DNA of 58,497 nt. It comes from an uncultured Bacteroides sp. Lineage in GTDB: Bacteria > Bacteroidota > Bacteroidia > Bacteroidales > Bacteroidaceae. Below the pieces are notes generated by a model. That model made no database searches and had not been told where the DNA came from. It was given only the letters and a program-made list of their open reading frames with translations. Of the stretch, positions 43,449 through 52,600 are shown piece after piece (the stretch's first letter is position 1; each line of letters starts with the position of its first letter). A program made the translations under genes and the position numbers. The DNA lies in assembly GCA_945833835.1 (NCBI GenBank), contig CAMAFR010000012.1, forward strand, positions 1-58,497, given 5' to 3'.

Positions 43449-44036
43449 CTAACTATTGAGTGCCGCCGAACGGACCCGGCTCAGCGTTTCGGGAGTCATT
43501 TGCAGGAGCGAGGCGATGTAAATCAGCGGCGCACGCTTGAGTATCTCTGGATGGAGCTGCTTCAGGCGGTTATACCGCTCATGGGCCGGCTCGAAGCGCA
43601 AGGTGTCGGCCTTGATCTGCGACTCTATCAGCGAAGCCTCGAATATCTTGCGGTACCACACCCCCACATCGGCCCGACTCATCGCCATGGCCTCCACCTC
43701 TACCTTGTCAATTTCCCACAGCACCGTGGGTTCCAGTGCCTCAATCATCAGGCGGGTAGGCTCCTGCTTGAGATAGCTCTCCAGACAGACCACCACCCCT
43801 CCTTCGTATGCCAAATGCTCGGTCAGGTCTTTTTCGTATTTGAAATAGAACTGGCGCAACATCCCCTTCTCTATGTATCGAAGGCAGGTACAGACCTCTC
43901 CCTCCTTGAGAATACGCTCGCCCTTCTTGTATTTCCTGCACACCAGAATGGCCGCCAGTGCATGCAGACTATCCCTACTCAAGATGGCATCGCCTCCAAT
44001 CGTCATGTGACGCGCTATTTCAATATTCGTCATCAT
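43449..44036 (-). CDS. Crp/Fnr-family transcriptional regulator
   Basis: A cyclic-nucleotide-binding-type beta roll occupies about residues 15-120 (YKKGERILKEGEVCTCLRYIEKG). A helix-turn-helix with the typical IASLLQMTPETLSRVRSA lies at the C-terminus. The 195-residue length fits the Bacteroidetes Crp-like group. The ligand is unknown. There are no clustered cysteines for an Fe-S cluster, so it is not an Fnr-type oxygen sensor. It lies 28 bases downstream of yitT on the same strand. Confidence 0.92.
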   Translation of the reverse strand: MMTNIEIARHMTIGGDAILSRDSLHALAAILVCRKYKKGERILKEGEVCTCLRYIEKGMLRQFYFKYEKDLTEHLAYEGGVVVCLESYLKQEPTRLMIEALEPTVLWEIDKVEVEAMAMSRADVGVWYRKIFEASLIESQIKADTLRFEPAHERYNRLKQLHPEILKRAPLIYIASLLQMTPETLSRVRSAALNS

Positions 44037-44064
44037 ACACCTGATAAAAATAGGAACAAAAAGA

Positions 44065-44952
44065 TTATTTCACCTTGATCCGGTCGAAACCCTCGCCAAA
44101 CACACCGATTACGGCACTCTGCGAGACGAAGGCATGAGGGTCAATATCCTTGATGAGCCGGAAGATAGTGTTCGATTCGCGTTTCTTGGCCAGCACAAAC
44201 ATCATCTTCACCCCTAAACCGGTGTAGCAGCCCACCCCGTCGATGAACGTGACACCGCGGTGCAGGTCGGCGTTGATGCGCCGGCCAATCTCCTCATAGT
44301 GTTTGGATACGATGAAGAACTGTACAGACTGACGGCTGGCGTTCACCACCTGGTCAACGACATAGCCGGAAATGAACAACACCACATAACCGTACACCAC
44401 CTTCTCCCAGTTGTGGAGCACCAAGTAGCTGGACGAAATGATAATCAAGTCGGTGAGCATGATGACCCTACCGAGACTGATGTCACGATATTTGTTGATG
44501 ATGGCAGCGATGATGTCCGTCCCCCCCGTACTTCCGTTGGCGGAGAACGCAATGCCTACCCCACCCCCACAGAACGAAGCGCCCAACACACAGGCCATGA
44601 ACGGCTGGTCATGAATCAACGACAGCCCCTCTGTGAGGCTCTGCACGACAGGCAACACCGTACTGAGCACAAACACGGCATAGATGGTCTTTACGCTGAA
44701 CTTCCATCCCAGAATCATCAGCGACAACACCAGCAGAATGCCATTGATACCCAAATACGTGTACTGCACCGGAAAACCGGTACCCCAATAGACAATAGAA
44801 GCCAGACCTGGCACACCGGGCGACGGCAAATCGTTCGGCAACAAAAAAACGGTCCAACCTATGGCATAAAACATCATGCCCAAACCAATCAAAAAATAAT
44901 CCTTGATTTCCCGAATCACCTTTTGGCGGGGTATCATTACTTGCTTTTCCAT
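44065..44952 (-). CDS. YitT-family membrane protein (DUF161/DUF2179)
   Basis: This integral membrane protein has about five to six hydrophobic segments within residues 15-205 (for example FLIGLGMMFYAIGWTVFLL and a segment with SANGSTGGTDIIAAI, a family signature). A cytoplasmic DUF2179 ferredoxin-like domain forms the last 80 residues (GVTFIDGVGCYTGLGVKMMF). The transported molecule is unknown for the family. The 295-residue length is normal. It precedes the Crp/Fnr gene and diverges from the dapL-like gene. Confidence 0.92.
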   Translation of the reverse strand: MEKQVMIPRQKVIREIKDYFLIGLGMMFYAIGWTVFLLPNDLPSPGVPGLASIVYWGTGFPVQYTYLGINGILLVLSLMILGWKFSVKTIYAVFVLSTVLPVVQSLTEGLSLIHDQPFMACVLGASFCGGGVGIAFSANGSTGGTDIIAAIINKYRDISLGRVIMLTDLIIISSSYLVLHNWEKVVYGYVVLFISGYVVDQVVNASRQSVQFFIVSKHYEEIGRRINADLHRGVTFIDGVGCYTGLGVKMMFVLAKKRESNTIFRLIKDIDPHAFVSQSAVIGVFGEGFDRIKVK

Positions 44953-44980
44953 CTCTTTACAAGGTTCTTAAAGTTGGGAG

Positions 44981-44988
44981 CAAATTTA
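44981..44988 (-). promoter_or_regulatory. -7 box of the yitT promoter
   Basis: TAAATTTG on the minus strand matches TAnnTTTG and lies 29 bases before the yitT start. The -33 element is not clear. Confidence 0.55.
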
Positions 44989-45083
44989 GCAAAAGAAATC
45001 AGTTCCGGAAGCGCCCGTCCTGTGTTTTTTCAGCAAAATCTGAAAAAAGCTCCATTCCCCCACAAGCAGTGCAGAAAAAGGTT

Positions 45084-45112
45084 TTGTGAATCCCGGAATT
45101 TTCGTACTTTTG
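45084..45112 (+). promoter_or_regulatory. Promoter of the dapL-like gene
   Basis: TTG (45084-45086), 18 bases, then TACTTTTG (45105-45112), an exact -7 box 29 bases before the ATG at 45142. It rules out the much longer open frame that begins at 44260, antisense to yitT. Confidence 0.65.
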
Positions 45113-45141
45113 CAACACCTTTTACAAAACAACCTGCATGT

Positions 45142-46374
45142 ATGGCATTGATAAACGAACATTTCCTGAAAATACCCGAGAGTTGTTTCTTCACGGATAT
45201 TGCCAAAAGGGTGAACACCTTCCGAGTGACCCATCCGCGAACCACCATCCTCGATTTGGGGAAAGAAGATGTCACGCTGCCACTGCCCCGGGTGTCTGTC
45301 GAAGCCATGCACAAGGCCGTTGATGAAATGGCGCAGAAAGAGACGTTTCACGGCTACGCTCCCACCCACGGATATGATTTCCTGATAGATGCCATCCTGA
45401 AGAACGACTTCGTCCCCAAAGGCATCCACTTCGATGCCAACGAAATCTTCATCACCCCTGGCTCCAAAGAAGCCATCGGCAATATCGGCGACCTGCTCAG
45501 GCATGACAACAGCATCGGGGTGACCGACCCCATCTATCCGCTTTACGTCGACTCGAACGTCACCGTAGGCCGCGCCGGATCGCTGGAGAAAGACGGCAAA
45601 TGGAGCAACGTGGTGTATATGCCCTGCTCCTACGAAAACAACTTCATCCCCCATCTGCCCGAACAACCCATTGACATTATTTATCTGTGTTACCCCGACA
45701 ATCCTACGGGAACCGTGCAGCGCAAATCCGAACTCCGGAAATGGATTAACTATGCCATTGAGCACGACACGCTGATTCTGTTCGACGCCACCTACGAGGC
45801 CTACATCCAGGACAGCGACATCCCCCACTCCATCTACGAGATAAAAGGGGCCAAGAAAGTAGCCATCGAGTTCCGCAGCTACTCCATGAGTGCCGGTTTC
45901 AGCGGCCTGCGTTGCGGCTACACGGTCATCCCTAAGGAGGTGACGGCAGCCACGCTGGCCGGCAAGCGCATTGCGCTCAACCCCAAGTGGGACCGGCTGA
46001 CGCGCATCAAGTTCAGCTCCGCCTCTTACATTGCCCAACGCGCCGCCGAGGCACTCTACACGCCCGAAGGGAAAAAGGCAGTCAAGGAATTCACCGGCTA
46101 CTACATGGACAACGCCCGCCGCATGAAGGAAAGCCTGACAGGAACAAGACTCCAGGTGTATGGAGGCGAGAACGCCCCTTTCCTGTGGGTAAAGACCCCC
46201 GACGGCACCAGCTCCATGAAATTCTTCGACCAGCTGCTGTATGAGACGGGGATTATCTCCACCCCCGGTGTAGGATTCGGCCCAGGCGGCGAAGGATATA
46301 TACAGCTGACCGCCTTCAACGACAAACGGACTTGCGACGAGGCCATGCGCCGCATCCGGCAATGGCTGAAATGA
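45142..46374 (+). CDS. DapL-like aminotransferase homologue lacking the PLP lysine
   Basis: The 410-residue product aligns end to end with LL-diaminopimelate aminotransferase, which makes LL-DAP for lysine and peptidoglycan: MALINEHFLKIPES, GVTDPIYPLYVDSNV, YEIKGAKKVAIEFRS, GVGFGPGGEGYIQLTAF. Yet the Schiff-base motif, SFSKTAGFTG in DapL as I recall it, reads SYSMSAGFSG, with Met249 in place of the Lys. Other active-site blocks differ too: LGKED for LGIGD (39-43), HGYAP for RGYGP, TPGSKEA for the PLP-binding NDGAKSD block, and PDNPTG for PNNPTG. The frame is intact and codon use ordinary, so it is a maintained pseudoenzyme or a changed enzyme rather than debris. glnN follows after 76 bases without a terminator. 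Confidence 0.85.
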   Translation: MALINEHFLKIPESCFFTDIAKRVNTFRVTHPRTTILDLGKEDVTLPLPRVSVEAMHKAVDEMAQKETFHGYAPTHGYDFLIDAILKNDFVPKGIHFDANEIFITPGSKEAIGNIGDLLRHDNSIGVTDPIYPLYVDSNVTVGRAGSLEKDGKWSNVVYMPCSYENNFIPHLPEQPIDIIYLCYPDNPTGTVQRKSELRKWINYAIEHDTLILFDATYEAYIQDSDIPHSIYEIKGAKKVAIEFRSYSMSAGFSGLRCGYTVIPKEVTAATLAGKRIALNPKWDRLTRIKFSSASYIAQRAAEALYTPEGKKAVKEFTGYYMDNARRMKESLTGTRLQVYGGENAPFLWVKTPDGTSSMKFFDQLLYETGIISTPGVGFGPGGEGYIQLTAFNDKRTCDEAMRRIRQWLK

Positions 46375-46450
46375 GCCGCCGACAACACGCACTAAACCAC
46401 CATCCACCCAAGCAACAACAACCCAAAAGAAATAAAGTAAAGTAGGTATT

Positions 46451-48640
46451 ATGTCAAAATTAAGATTTAAAGTCGTAGAAGAAGCCTTCCACAAAAAGCC
46501 GACAGCAGTGAACTGCCCTTCCGAGCGGCCGAGCGAATACTTTGCCAAGTATGTGTTCAACCGCGAGAAAATGTTCAAGTATCTGCCCAGCAAGGTGTTT
46601 GCCAAACTGACCGACGTCATAGACAACGGCGCCGCCCTCGACCGCGGCATTGCCGACGAAGTGGCTGCGGGCATGAAGAAATGGGCCCTTGAATTGGGAG
46701 TGACCCACTATACCCACTGGTTCCAGCCGCTCACCGAGGGCACCGCCGAAAAGCACGACGCCTTTGTGGAGCACGACGGCAAAGGGGGTATGCTGGAAGA
46801 ATTTTCAGGCAAACTCCTGGTGCAACAGGAGTCCGATGGCTCTTCGTTTCCCAACGGAGGTATCCGCAATACGTTCGAAGCCCGCGGATACAGCGCGTGG
46901 GACCCTTCGTCACCCGTCTTTGTGGTAGATGACACCCTCTGCATCCCCACGGTGTTCATTGCCTACACGGGTGAGTCACTCGACTACAAGGCACCGCTGC
47001 TCAAATCCATCCGTGCCGTCACCCAGTCGGCTCTTGATGTCATGCACTACTTCGACCCTTCCGTCAAGAAAATCCTGACCTATCTGGGCTGGGAGCAAGA
47101 GTACTTCCTGGTAGACGAGGGCCTCTATGCCGCCCGCCCCGACCTGCTGCTGACCGGCCGTACCCTGATGGGACACGAGGCCTCGAAAAACCAACAGCTG
47201 GAAGACCACTATTTCGGAGCCATTCCCTCCCGGGTGGCCGCCTTCATGAAAGACCTCGAAATACAGGCCTTGGAACTGGGCATCCCCGTCAAGACCCGTC
47301 ATAACGAAGTGGCCCCCAATCAGTTCGAGCTGGCTCCCATCTATGAGGAATGCAACCTGGCCGTAGACCACAACATGCTCATCATGTCGCTCATGCGCAA
47401 GATTGCCCGCAACCACGGCTTCCGCGTGCTGCTCCACGAAAAGCCTTTCAAGGGGGTCAACGGGTCGGGCAAGCACAACAACTGGTCGCTCGGCACCGAC
47501 ACCGGCACCCTGCTGATGGCACCGGGCAAGACTTCTGAAGAGAACCTGCGCTTCATCACCTTCGTGGTCAATACCCTGGTGGCGGTGTACCACCACAACG
47601 GGTTGCTGAAAGCGTCTATCATGAGCGCCACCAACGCCCACCGTCTGGGAGCGCATGAGGCACCGCCCGCCATCATCTCGTCATTCCTCGGCACACAACT
47701 GAGCGAGGTGCTCGACCACCTGGAAGAAAGCAGCAACAACGACTTGAACTCGCTCGACTCCAAGCAAGGATTGAAGTTGAACATCCCCCAGATTCCCGAA
47801 CTGCTGATAGACAATACCGACCGCAACCGCACGTCGCCCTTTGCCTTCACCGGCAACCGGTTCGAATTCCGCGCGCCCGGATCGGAAGCCAACTGCGCCA
47901 GCTCGATGATTGCCCTGAATGCGGCTGTGGCCGAACAGCTCATCCGCTTCAAGAAAGAGGTGGACGGACTGGTGGAACAGGGCGAACCGCAGATGTCCGC
48001 CATCATCAAGGTGGTGCGCGGCTACATCAAGGAATGCAAGCCCATCCGGTTCGACGGCAACGGGTATAGCGACGAATGGAAGGACGAGGCCGCCCGCCGG
48101 GGATTGGATTGCGAGACCAGCTGTCCGCTCATCTTTGACAACTACCTCAAGCCCGCATCGGTACGGATGTTCGAGTCGACCGGTGTCATGACACGCAAGG
48201 AGCTGGAAGCCCGCAACGAAGTGAAATGGGAAATGTACACCAAGAAAATCCAGATAGAAGCCCGTGTGCTGGGCGACCTGGTGATGAACCACATCGTGCC
48301 GGTAGCCATCGAGTACCAGACGAAGCTGATTGACAACGCCTACAAGATGAAGTCACTCTTCAACGACGAAGAGGCCGGCCGCCTCTCGGCAGGCAACCTG
48401 GCCCTCATCCGTGAAATCTCCGAGCACACGGCCTATATCAAGGAGCACGTGGACAATATGATTGCGGCCCGCAAAGTGGCCAACCGTATCGGTTCGCAAC
48501 GCGAGAAAGCCATTGCCTACCATGACCAGATTGCCCCCATGCTGGAACAGATACGCTATCACATCGACCAGCTGGAACTGATGGTGGATGACCAGATGTG
48601 GACACTCCCCAAATACCGCGAACTGCTGTTCATCCGCTAA
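46451..48640 (+). CDS. glnN: Type III glutamine synthetase
   Basis: GSIII makes glutamine from glutamate, ammonia and ATP and is the characteristic form of Bacteroidetes. The 729-residue length separates it from GSI and GSII (350-470). Family blocks include AYTGESLDYKAPLLKSI, WEQEYFLVDEGLY, KTRHNEVAPNQFELAPIYEE, KPFKGVNGSGKHNNWSLGTD and ENTDRNRTSPFAF-like DNTDRNRTSPFAFTGNRFEF. All look intact. No promoter is evident in the 76-base gap, so it may share the transcript of the dapL-like gene. A terminator follows. Confidence 0.97.
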   Translation: MSKLRFKVVEEAFHKKPTAVNCPSERPSEYFAKYVFNREKMFKYLPSKVFAKLTDVIDNGAALDRGIADEVAAGMKKWALELGVTHYTHWFQPLTEGTAEKHDAFVEHDGKGGMLEEFSGKLLVQQESDGSSFPNGGIRNTFEARGYSAWDPSSPVFVVDDTLCIPTVFIAYTGESLDYKAPLLKSIRAVTQSALDVMHYFDPSVKKILTYLGWEQEYFLVDEGLYAARPDLLLTGRTLMGHEASKNQQLEDHYFGAIPSRVAAFMKDLEIQALELGIPVKTRHNEVAPNQFELAPIYEECNLAVDHNMLIMSLMRKIARNHGFRVLLHEKPFKGVNGSGKHNNWSLGTDTGTLLMAPGKTSEENLRFITFVVNTLVAVYHHNGLLKASIMSATNAHRLGAHEAPPAIISSFLGTQLSEVLDHLEESSNNDLNSLDSKQGLKLNIPQIPELLIDNTDRNRTSPFAFTGNRFEFRAPGSEANCASSMIALNAAVAEQLIRFKKEVDGLVEQGEPQMSAIIKVVRGYIKECKPIRFDGNGYSDEWKDEAARRGLDCETSCPLIFDNYLKPASVRMFESTGVMTRKELEARNEVKWEMYTKKIQIEARVLGDLVMNHIVPVAIEYQTKLIDNAYKMKSLFNDEEAGRLSAGNLALIREISEHTAYIKEHVDNMIAARKVANRIGSQREKAIAYHDQIAPMLEQIRYHIDQLELMVDDQMWTLPKYRELLFIR

Positions 48641-48670
48641 GCGCATCGACGCGGCGGGAAACCACCGTCA

Positions 48671-48734
48671 CAGGGTCACAAAGCATACGGGAAGCCGACA
48701 CCGGCCCCGCTGCTTTGTGGCCCTGCTCCTTTTT
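48671..48734 (+). terminator. Rho-independent terminator after glnN
   Basis: CAGGGTCACAAAGCA (48671-48685) pairs with TGCTTTGTGGCCCTG (48711-48725) with one G-U pair, followed by CCTTTTTC. It separates glnN from the transporter gene. Confidence 0.85.
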
Positions 48735-48800
48735 CACGCAAAGCGGCCACGCAGCTAAAAAAACACCGCCACAGACACCTCACTAATGACAGAAAGTATG

Positions 48801-48808
48801 TATATTTG
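48801..48808 (+). promoter_or_regulatory. -7 box directly before the transporter start codon
   Basis: TATATTTG is an exact TAnnTTTG box, and the ATG begins only 6 bases after it (48814). The transcript would begin at or next to the start codon. Confidence 0.6.
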
Positions 48809-48813
48809 CAGCT

Positions 48814-50475
48814 ATGGAATGGCTATTCGAACTTTTTAATCAGCACTCTGCGCTACAGGCAGTCATCATCCTGTCCCTCATCATCGCGATAGGACGTGTG
48901 TTAGGCAAGATACAGGTGGCAGGCGTCTCGCTGGGGGTGACGTTTGTGTTTTTCACGGGCATCTTCATCGGACACCTGGGCTTCACCATTGACCCTCAGA
49001 TGCTGACCTACGCCGAGAGTTTCGGACTGGTGCTCTTCGTCTATTCACTGGGACTGCAGGTAGGCCCCGGCTTCATCAGCTCGTTCCGGCAGGGAGGCTA
49101 CACCCTGAACCTGCTGGGGCTGGGTGTCATTGCCATCGGCACTGCCCTTGCCGTAGTGCTCACCCACTGCACCCCGATTCCCCTATCGGACATGATAGGC
49201 ATCCTGTGCGGAGCCACCACCAACACACCGGCACTGGGTGCCGCACAGCAGACGCTGAAACAACTGGGCGAACCTACCGCCGGTGCCGCCTTGAGTTGCG
49301 CCGTCACCTACCCGCTGGGCGTAGTGGGTGTCATCCTGGCCATCATAGCCGTCAAGAAGCTGTTCGTCCGGCCGTCGGATATGGAAGAGCACGAACATGA
49401 AACGCCCAACCATACGTTCATCGTCTCGTTCCAGGTACACAACCCCGCCATCTTCGGCAAAAGCATACAGGATGTCGCCCAGCTGAGCTATCCCAAATTC
49501 GTCATCTCGCGCCTATGGCGGAACGGCAAGGTGAGCATCCCGACCTCGGAAATGATCCTGGAGGAACATGACCGCCTGCTGGTCATCACCACAGAAAAAG
49601 ACGCTCCGGCCCTGACGATACTGTTCGGCGAACAGGAGAACAAAGACTGGAACAAAGGGGACATTGACTGGAACGCCATCGACAGCCAGCTCATCTCGAA
49701 ACACATCGTCGTGTCGCGCCCCGAAATCAACGGTAAGAAACTGGGTTCCCTGCGCCTGCGCAACCATTATGGCATCAACATCAGCCGAGTGCTGCGCAGC
49801 GGCGTCCAGCTGCTGGCCACCCCCGGCCTTATTCTCCAACTGGGCGACCGGCTGACCGTCGTGGGCGAGGCCGCCGCCATCCATAATGTAGAGAAGGTGC
49901 TGGGCAACACGGTGCAAACCCTGAAAGACCCCAATCTGGCCTCCATCTTCTTCGGCATCGTGCTGGGGCTGATTGCCGGCTCCGTCCCTATCGCCATTCC
50001 GGGCATCAGCTCCCCCGTCCGATTAGGGTTGGCAGGGGGCCCCATCATCGTGGGCATCCTTATCGGGGCCTATGGTCCCCGCCTGCACATGCTCACCTAC
50101 ACCACCCGCAGCGCCAACCTGATGCTGCGGGGCATCGGGCTGTCGCTCTACCTGGCTTGTCTGGGGCTGGACGCCGGCGCCCACTTCTTCGAGACCGTCA
50201 TGCGTCCCGAAGGGGCCTTGTGGATAGGCATCGGCTTCCTCATCACGTTCCTGCCGGTGGTCCTTATGGCATGGGTGGCACTCCGCCTTTGCGGACTGGA
50301 TTTCGGCAACACCTGCGGGATGCTCTGCGGCAGCATGGCCAACCCCATGGCCTTGAACTATGCCAACGACATCATCCCCAACGACAACCCCTCGGTCAGC
50401 TATGCCACGGTCTACCCGTTGGGCATGTTCGCCCGTGTCATCATCGCACAACTCATACTCATGCTATTCCTTTAA
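48814..50475 (+). CDS. AspT/YidE/YbjL-type transporter with TrkA-C domains
   Basis: This membrane protein has two copies of the AspT/YidE/YbjL duplication (about five helices each, residues 10-185 and 385-553) around two cytoplasmic TrkA-C domains (about 205-370: HTFIVSFQVHNPAIFGKSIQ; HIVVSRPEINGKKLGSLRL). The family signatures GILCGATTNTPALGAAQQTL and GMLCGSMANPMALNYAND are both present. AspT exchanges aspartate for alanine; most relatives have unknown substrates. TrkA-C domains usually sense small ligands. It is followed after 12 bases by fbp, so the two are probably one operon. Confidence 0.93.
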   Translation: MEWLFELFNQHSALQAVIILSLIIAIGRVLGKIQVAGVSLGVTFVFFTGIFIGHLGFTIDPQMLTYAESFGLVLFVYSLGLQVGPGFISSFRQGGYTLNLLGLGVIAIGTALAVVLTHCTPIPLSDMIGILCGATTNTPALGAAQQTLKQLGEPTAGAALSCAVTYPLGVVGVILAIIAVKKLFVRPSDMEEHEHETPNHTFIVSFQVHNPAIFGKSIQDVAQLSYPKFVISRLWRNGKVSIPTSEMILEEHDRLLVITTEKDAPALTILFGEQENKDWNKGDIDWNAIDSQLISKHIVVSRPEINGKKLGSLRLRNHYGINISRVLRSGVQLLATPGLILQLGDRLTVVGEAAAIHNVEKVLGNTVQTLKDPNLASIFFGIVLGLIAGSVPIAIPGISSPVRLGLAGGPIIVGILIGAYGPRLHMLTYTTRSANLMLRGIGLSLYLACLGLDAGAHFFETVMRPEGALWIGIGFLITFLPVVLMAWVALRLCGLDFGNTCGMLCGSMANPMALNYANDIIPNDNPSVSYATVYPLGMFARVIIAQLILMLFL

Positions 50476-50487
50476 CCTCATAACGAT

Positions 50488-52485
50488 ATGAAAATCTACA
50501 AGCAAATAACCCCGGACATCATCCGGCAGGACATCCGTTACCTGGAACTGCTGTCGCATAACTTCCCGACCATCGCCATCGCCAGTACGGAGATCATCAA
50601 CCTTGAGGCTATCCTGAACCTGCCCAAAGGCACGGAGCATTTCCTGGCCGACCTGCACGGTGAGTACGAAGCCTTCCAGCACGTGCTGCGCAATGCCTCG
50701 GGGGCGGTCAAGCGGAAAGTGAGCGAAATCTTCGGGAACACGCTGCGCGAGGCCGAAAAGAAAGAACTCTGCACCCTCATCTACTATCCGGAGCAGAAGC
50801 TGCAACTGGTGAAGGAGACCGAGAAAGAGCTGGAAGACTGGTATGTCATCACCCTGAACCAGCTGGTGAAGGTCTGCCAGAACGTCTCGTCGAAATACAC
50901 CCGCTCGAAAGTGCGCAAGGCCTTGCCCGAAGAGTTTTCCTACATCATCCAGGAACTGCTCCACGAAAGCAGCATCGACCCGAACAAGCAGGCCTACATC
51001 AACGTCATCATCAGCACGATTATCGACACCCACCAGGCAGACGACTTCATCGTGGCCATGTGTAACCTCATCCAGCGGCTCACCATCGACACCCTGCACA
51101 TCCTGGGCGACATTTTCGACCGCGGACCCGGCCCCCACATCATCATGGACACCTTGTGCCACTATCACAACTTCGACATCCAATGGGGCAACCACGACAT
51201 CCTGTGGATGGGTGCCGCCGCCGGAAACGATTGCAGCATAGCCAACGTGCTGCGCCTGGCCATGCGCTACGGCAACCTGCCCGCCCTCGAAGACGGATAC
51301 GGCATCAACCTCCTGCCGTTAGCCACTTTCGCCATGGAGGTCTATAAAGACGACCCCTGCACCTTCTTCGGCCCAAAAGTGGACAAGACGGCCAGCACCT
51401 ACAACGAGAAGACCATCCGCCTGATGGCACAGATGCACAAGGCCATCAGCATCATCCAGTTCAAGCTGGAGGCCGAAATCATCCGTCGCCGGCCCGAATT
51501 CGAGATGGAAGACCGGCTGCTGCTGCACTGCATTGACTTCGAGAGGGGAGTTTTCCATAAAGACGGAAAAGACTACGAGATGCGAGACACCTTCTTCCCC
51601 ACCGTTGACCCGGCTGACCCGTACCGGCTGACGGACGAAGAACGCGAGATTGTGGCCAAACTGCACCATTCGTTCACCAGCAGCGAAAAGCTGCGCCAGC
51701 ACATCAAGTGCCTCTTCCGCTACGGCTGCATGTATAACGTTTGCAACTCCAACCTGCTGTTCCACGCCTCGATGCCGCTCAATGCCGACGGCACCCTGAA
51801 GGAGATTGACATCCTGGGACGGAAATACAAGGGGAAGGATTTGCTCGACCGTGTAGGGCAACTGGTGCGCACGGCCTATTTCGCCGAGAAAGACCATCCG
51901 GAGAAAGCGTTCGCCCTCGACTATGTGTGGTACCTGTGGGGCGGAAAAGACTCGCCGGCATTCGACAAGAGCAAGATGGCCACCTTCGAACGTTACTTCC
52001 TGCTCGACAAGGAGACCTTCAAAGAGGTGAAGGGCCATTACTACACCCTGCGCGACCGCGAAGACGTGTGCGACATGATTCTGGACAGCTTCGGCGTAGA
52101 GGGCGAACACCGCCACATCATCAACGGCCATGTGCCCGTCAAGGCTGTCAAGGGCGAGAAGCCCATCAAGGCCAACGGCAAGCTGATGGTCATCGACGGC
52201 GGCTTCTCGAAAGCCTACCAGCCCGAGACAGGCATCGCCGGCTATACGCTGGTGTACCACTCGCGAGGGTTCCAGCTGGTACAGCACGAACCGTTCACCT
52301 CCACCCAGAAGGCGATTGAGGAAGGACTCGACATCAAGTCGACCACACAGATCGTGGAGATGAGCGCCAAGCGCATGATGGTGAAAGACACGGACAAGGG
52401 GAAGGAACTGAAGATACAGATCAATGACCTGAAGAAACTGCTGGTGGCCTACAACATGGGCATCATCAAAGAGAAACCCCTCTAA
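50488..52485 (+). CDS. fbp: Class III fructose-1,6-bisphosphatase
   Basis: This enzyme removes the 1-phosphate of fructose 1,6-bisphosphate in gluconeogenesis. Class III proteins carry a calcineurin-like metallophosphatase core: LADLHGEYEAFQHVLRN near residue 55, HILGDIFDRGPGPHIIMD and QWGNHDILWMGAAAGND in the middle, and NGHVPVKAVKGEKP towards the end. These hold the Asp, His and Asn metal ligands. The 665-residue length is normal for class III and much longer than class I. It is co-directional with the AspT-type transporter; its mRNA ends at the hairpin at 52510. Confidence 0.97.
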   Translation: MKIYKQITPDIIRQDIRYLELLSHNFPTIAIASTEIINLEAILNLPKGTEHFLADLHGEYEAFQHVLRNASGAVKRKVSEIFGNTLREAEKKELCTLIYYPEQKLQLVKETEKELEDWYVITLNQLVKVCQNVSSKYTRSKVRKALPEEFSYIIQELLHESSIDPNKQAYINVIISTIIDTHQADDFIVAMCNLIQRLTIDTLHILGDIFDRGPGPHIIMDTLCHYHNFDIQWGNHDILWMGAAAGNDCSIANVLRLAMRYGNLPALEDGYGINLLPLATFAMEVYKDDPCTFFGPKVDKTASTYNEKTIRLMAQMHKAISIIQFKLEAEIIRRRPEFEMEDRLLLHCIDFERGVFHKDGKDYEMRDTFFPTVDPADPYRLTDEEREIVAKLHHSFTSSEKLRQHIKCLFRYGCMYNVCNSNLLFHASMPLNADGTLKEIDILGRKYKGKDLLDRVGQLVRTAYFAEKDHPEKAFALDYVWYLWGGKDSPAFDKSKMATFERYFLLDKETFKEVKGHYYTLRDREDVCDMILDSFGVEGEHRHIINGHVPVKAVKGEKPIKANGKLMVIDGGFSKAYQPETGIAGYTLVYHSRGFQLVQHEPFTSTQKAIEEGLDIKSTTQIVEMSAKRMMVKDTDKGKELKIQINDLKKLLVAYNMGIIKEKPL

Positions 52486-52509
52486 AGACACCGGTACCTT
52501 GACAAAGGC

Positions 52510-52557
52510 AAGAGGGTGTGTCCATTGCTCGAAACGACGCAAAAGACACACCCTCTT
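52510..52557. terminator. Bidirectional terminator between fbp and panD
   Basis: AAGAGGGTGTGTC (52510-52522) pairs perfectly with GACACACCCTCTT (52545-52557), followed on the plus strand by CTTGTTGT. It serves convergent transcripts and has the same GGGTGTGTC core as the secA terminator. Confidence 0.8.
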
Positions 52558-52600
52558 CTTGTTGTCCTGGCGGCGGGAAAGCCAGTTCCCGAGCTCTCCG

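Noticed and set aside
44260..45141. N-terminal extension of the dapL-like frame
   Set aside because: It is antisense to yitT and contains the dapL-like promoter; DapL proteins begin MALxNEHFLK, which is at 45142.
44986..46674. Minus-strand open frame of 562 codons
   Set aside because: It is the antisense shadow of the dapL-like gene and of the glnN start, with no recognisable domain.
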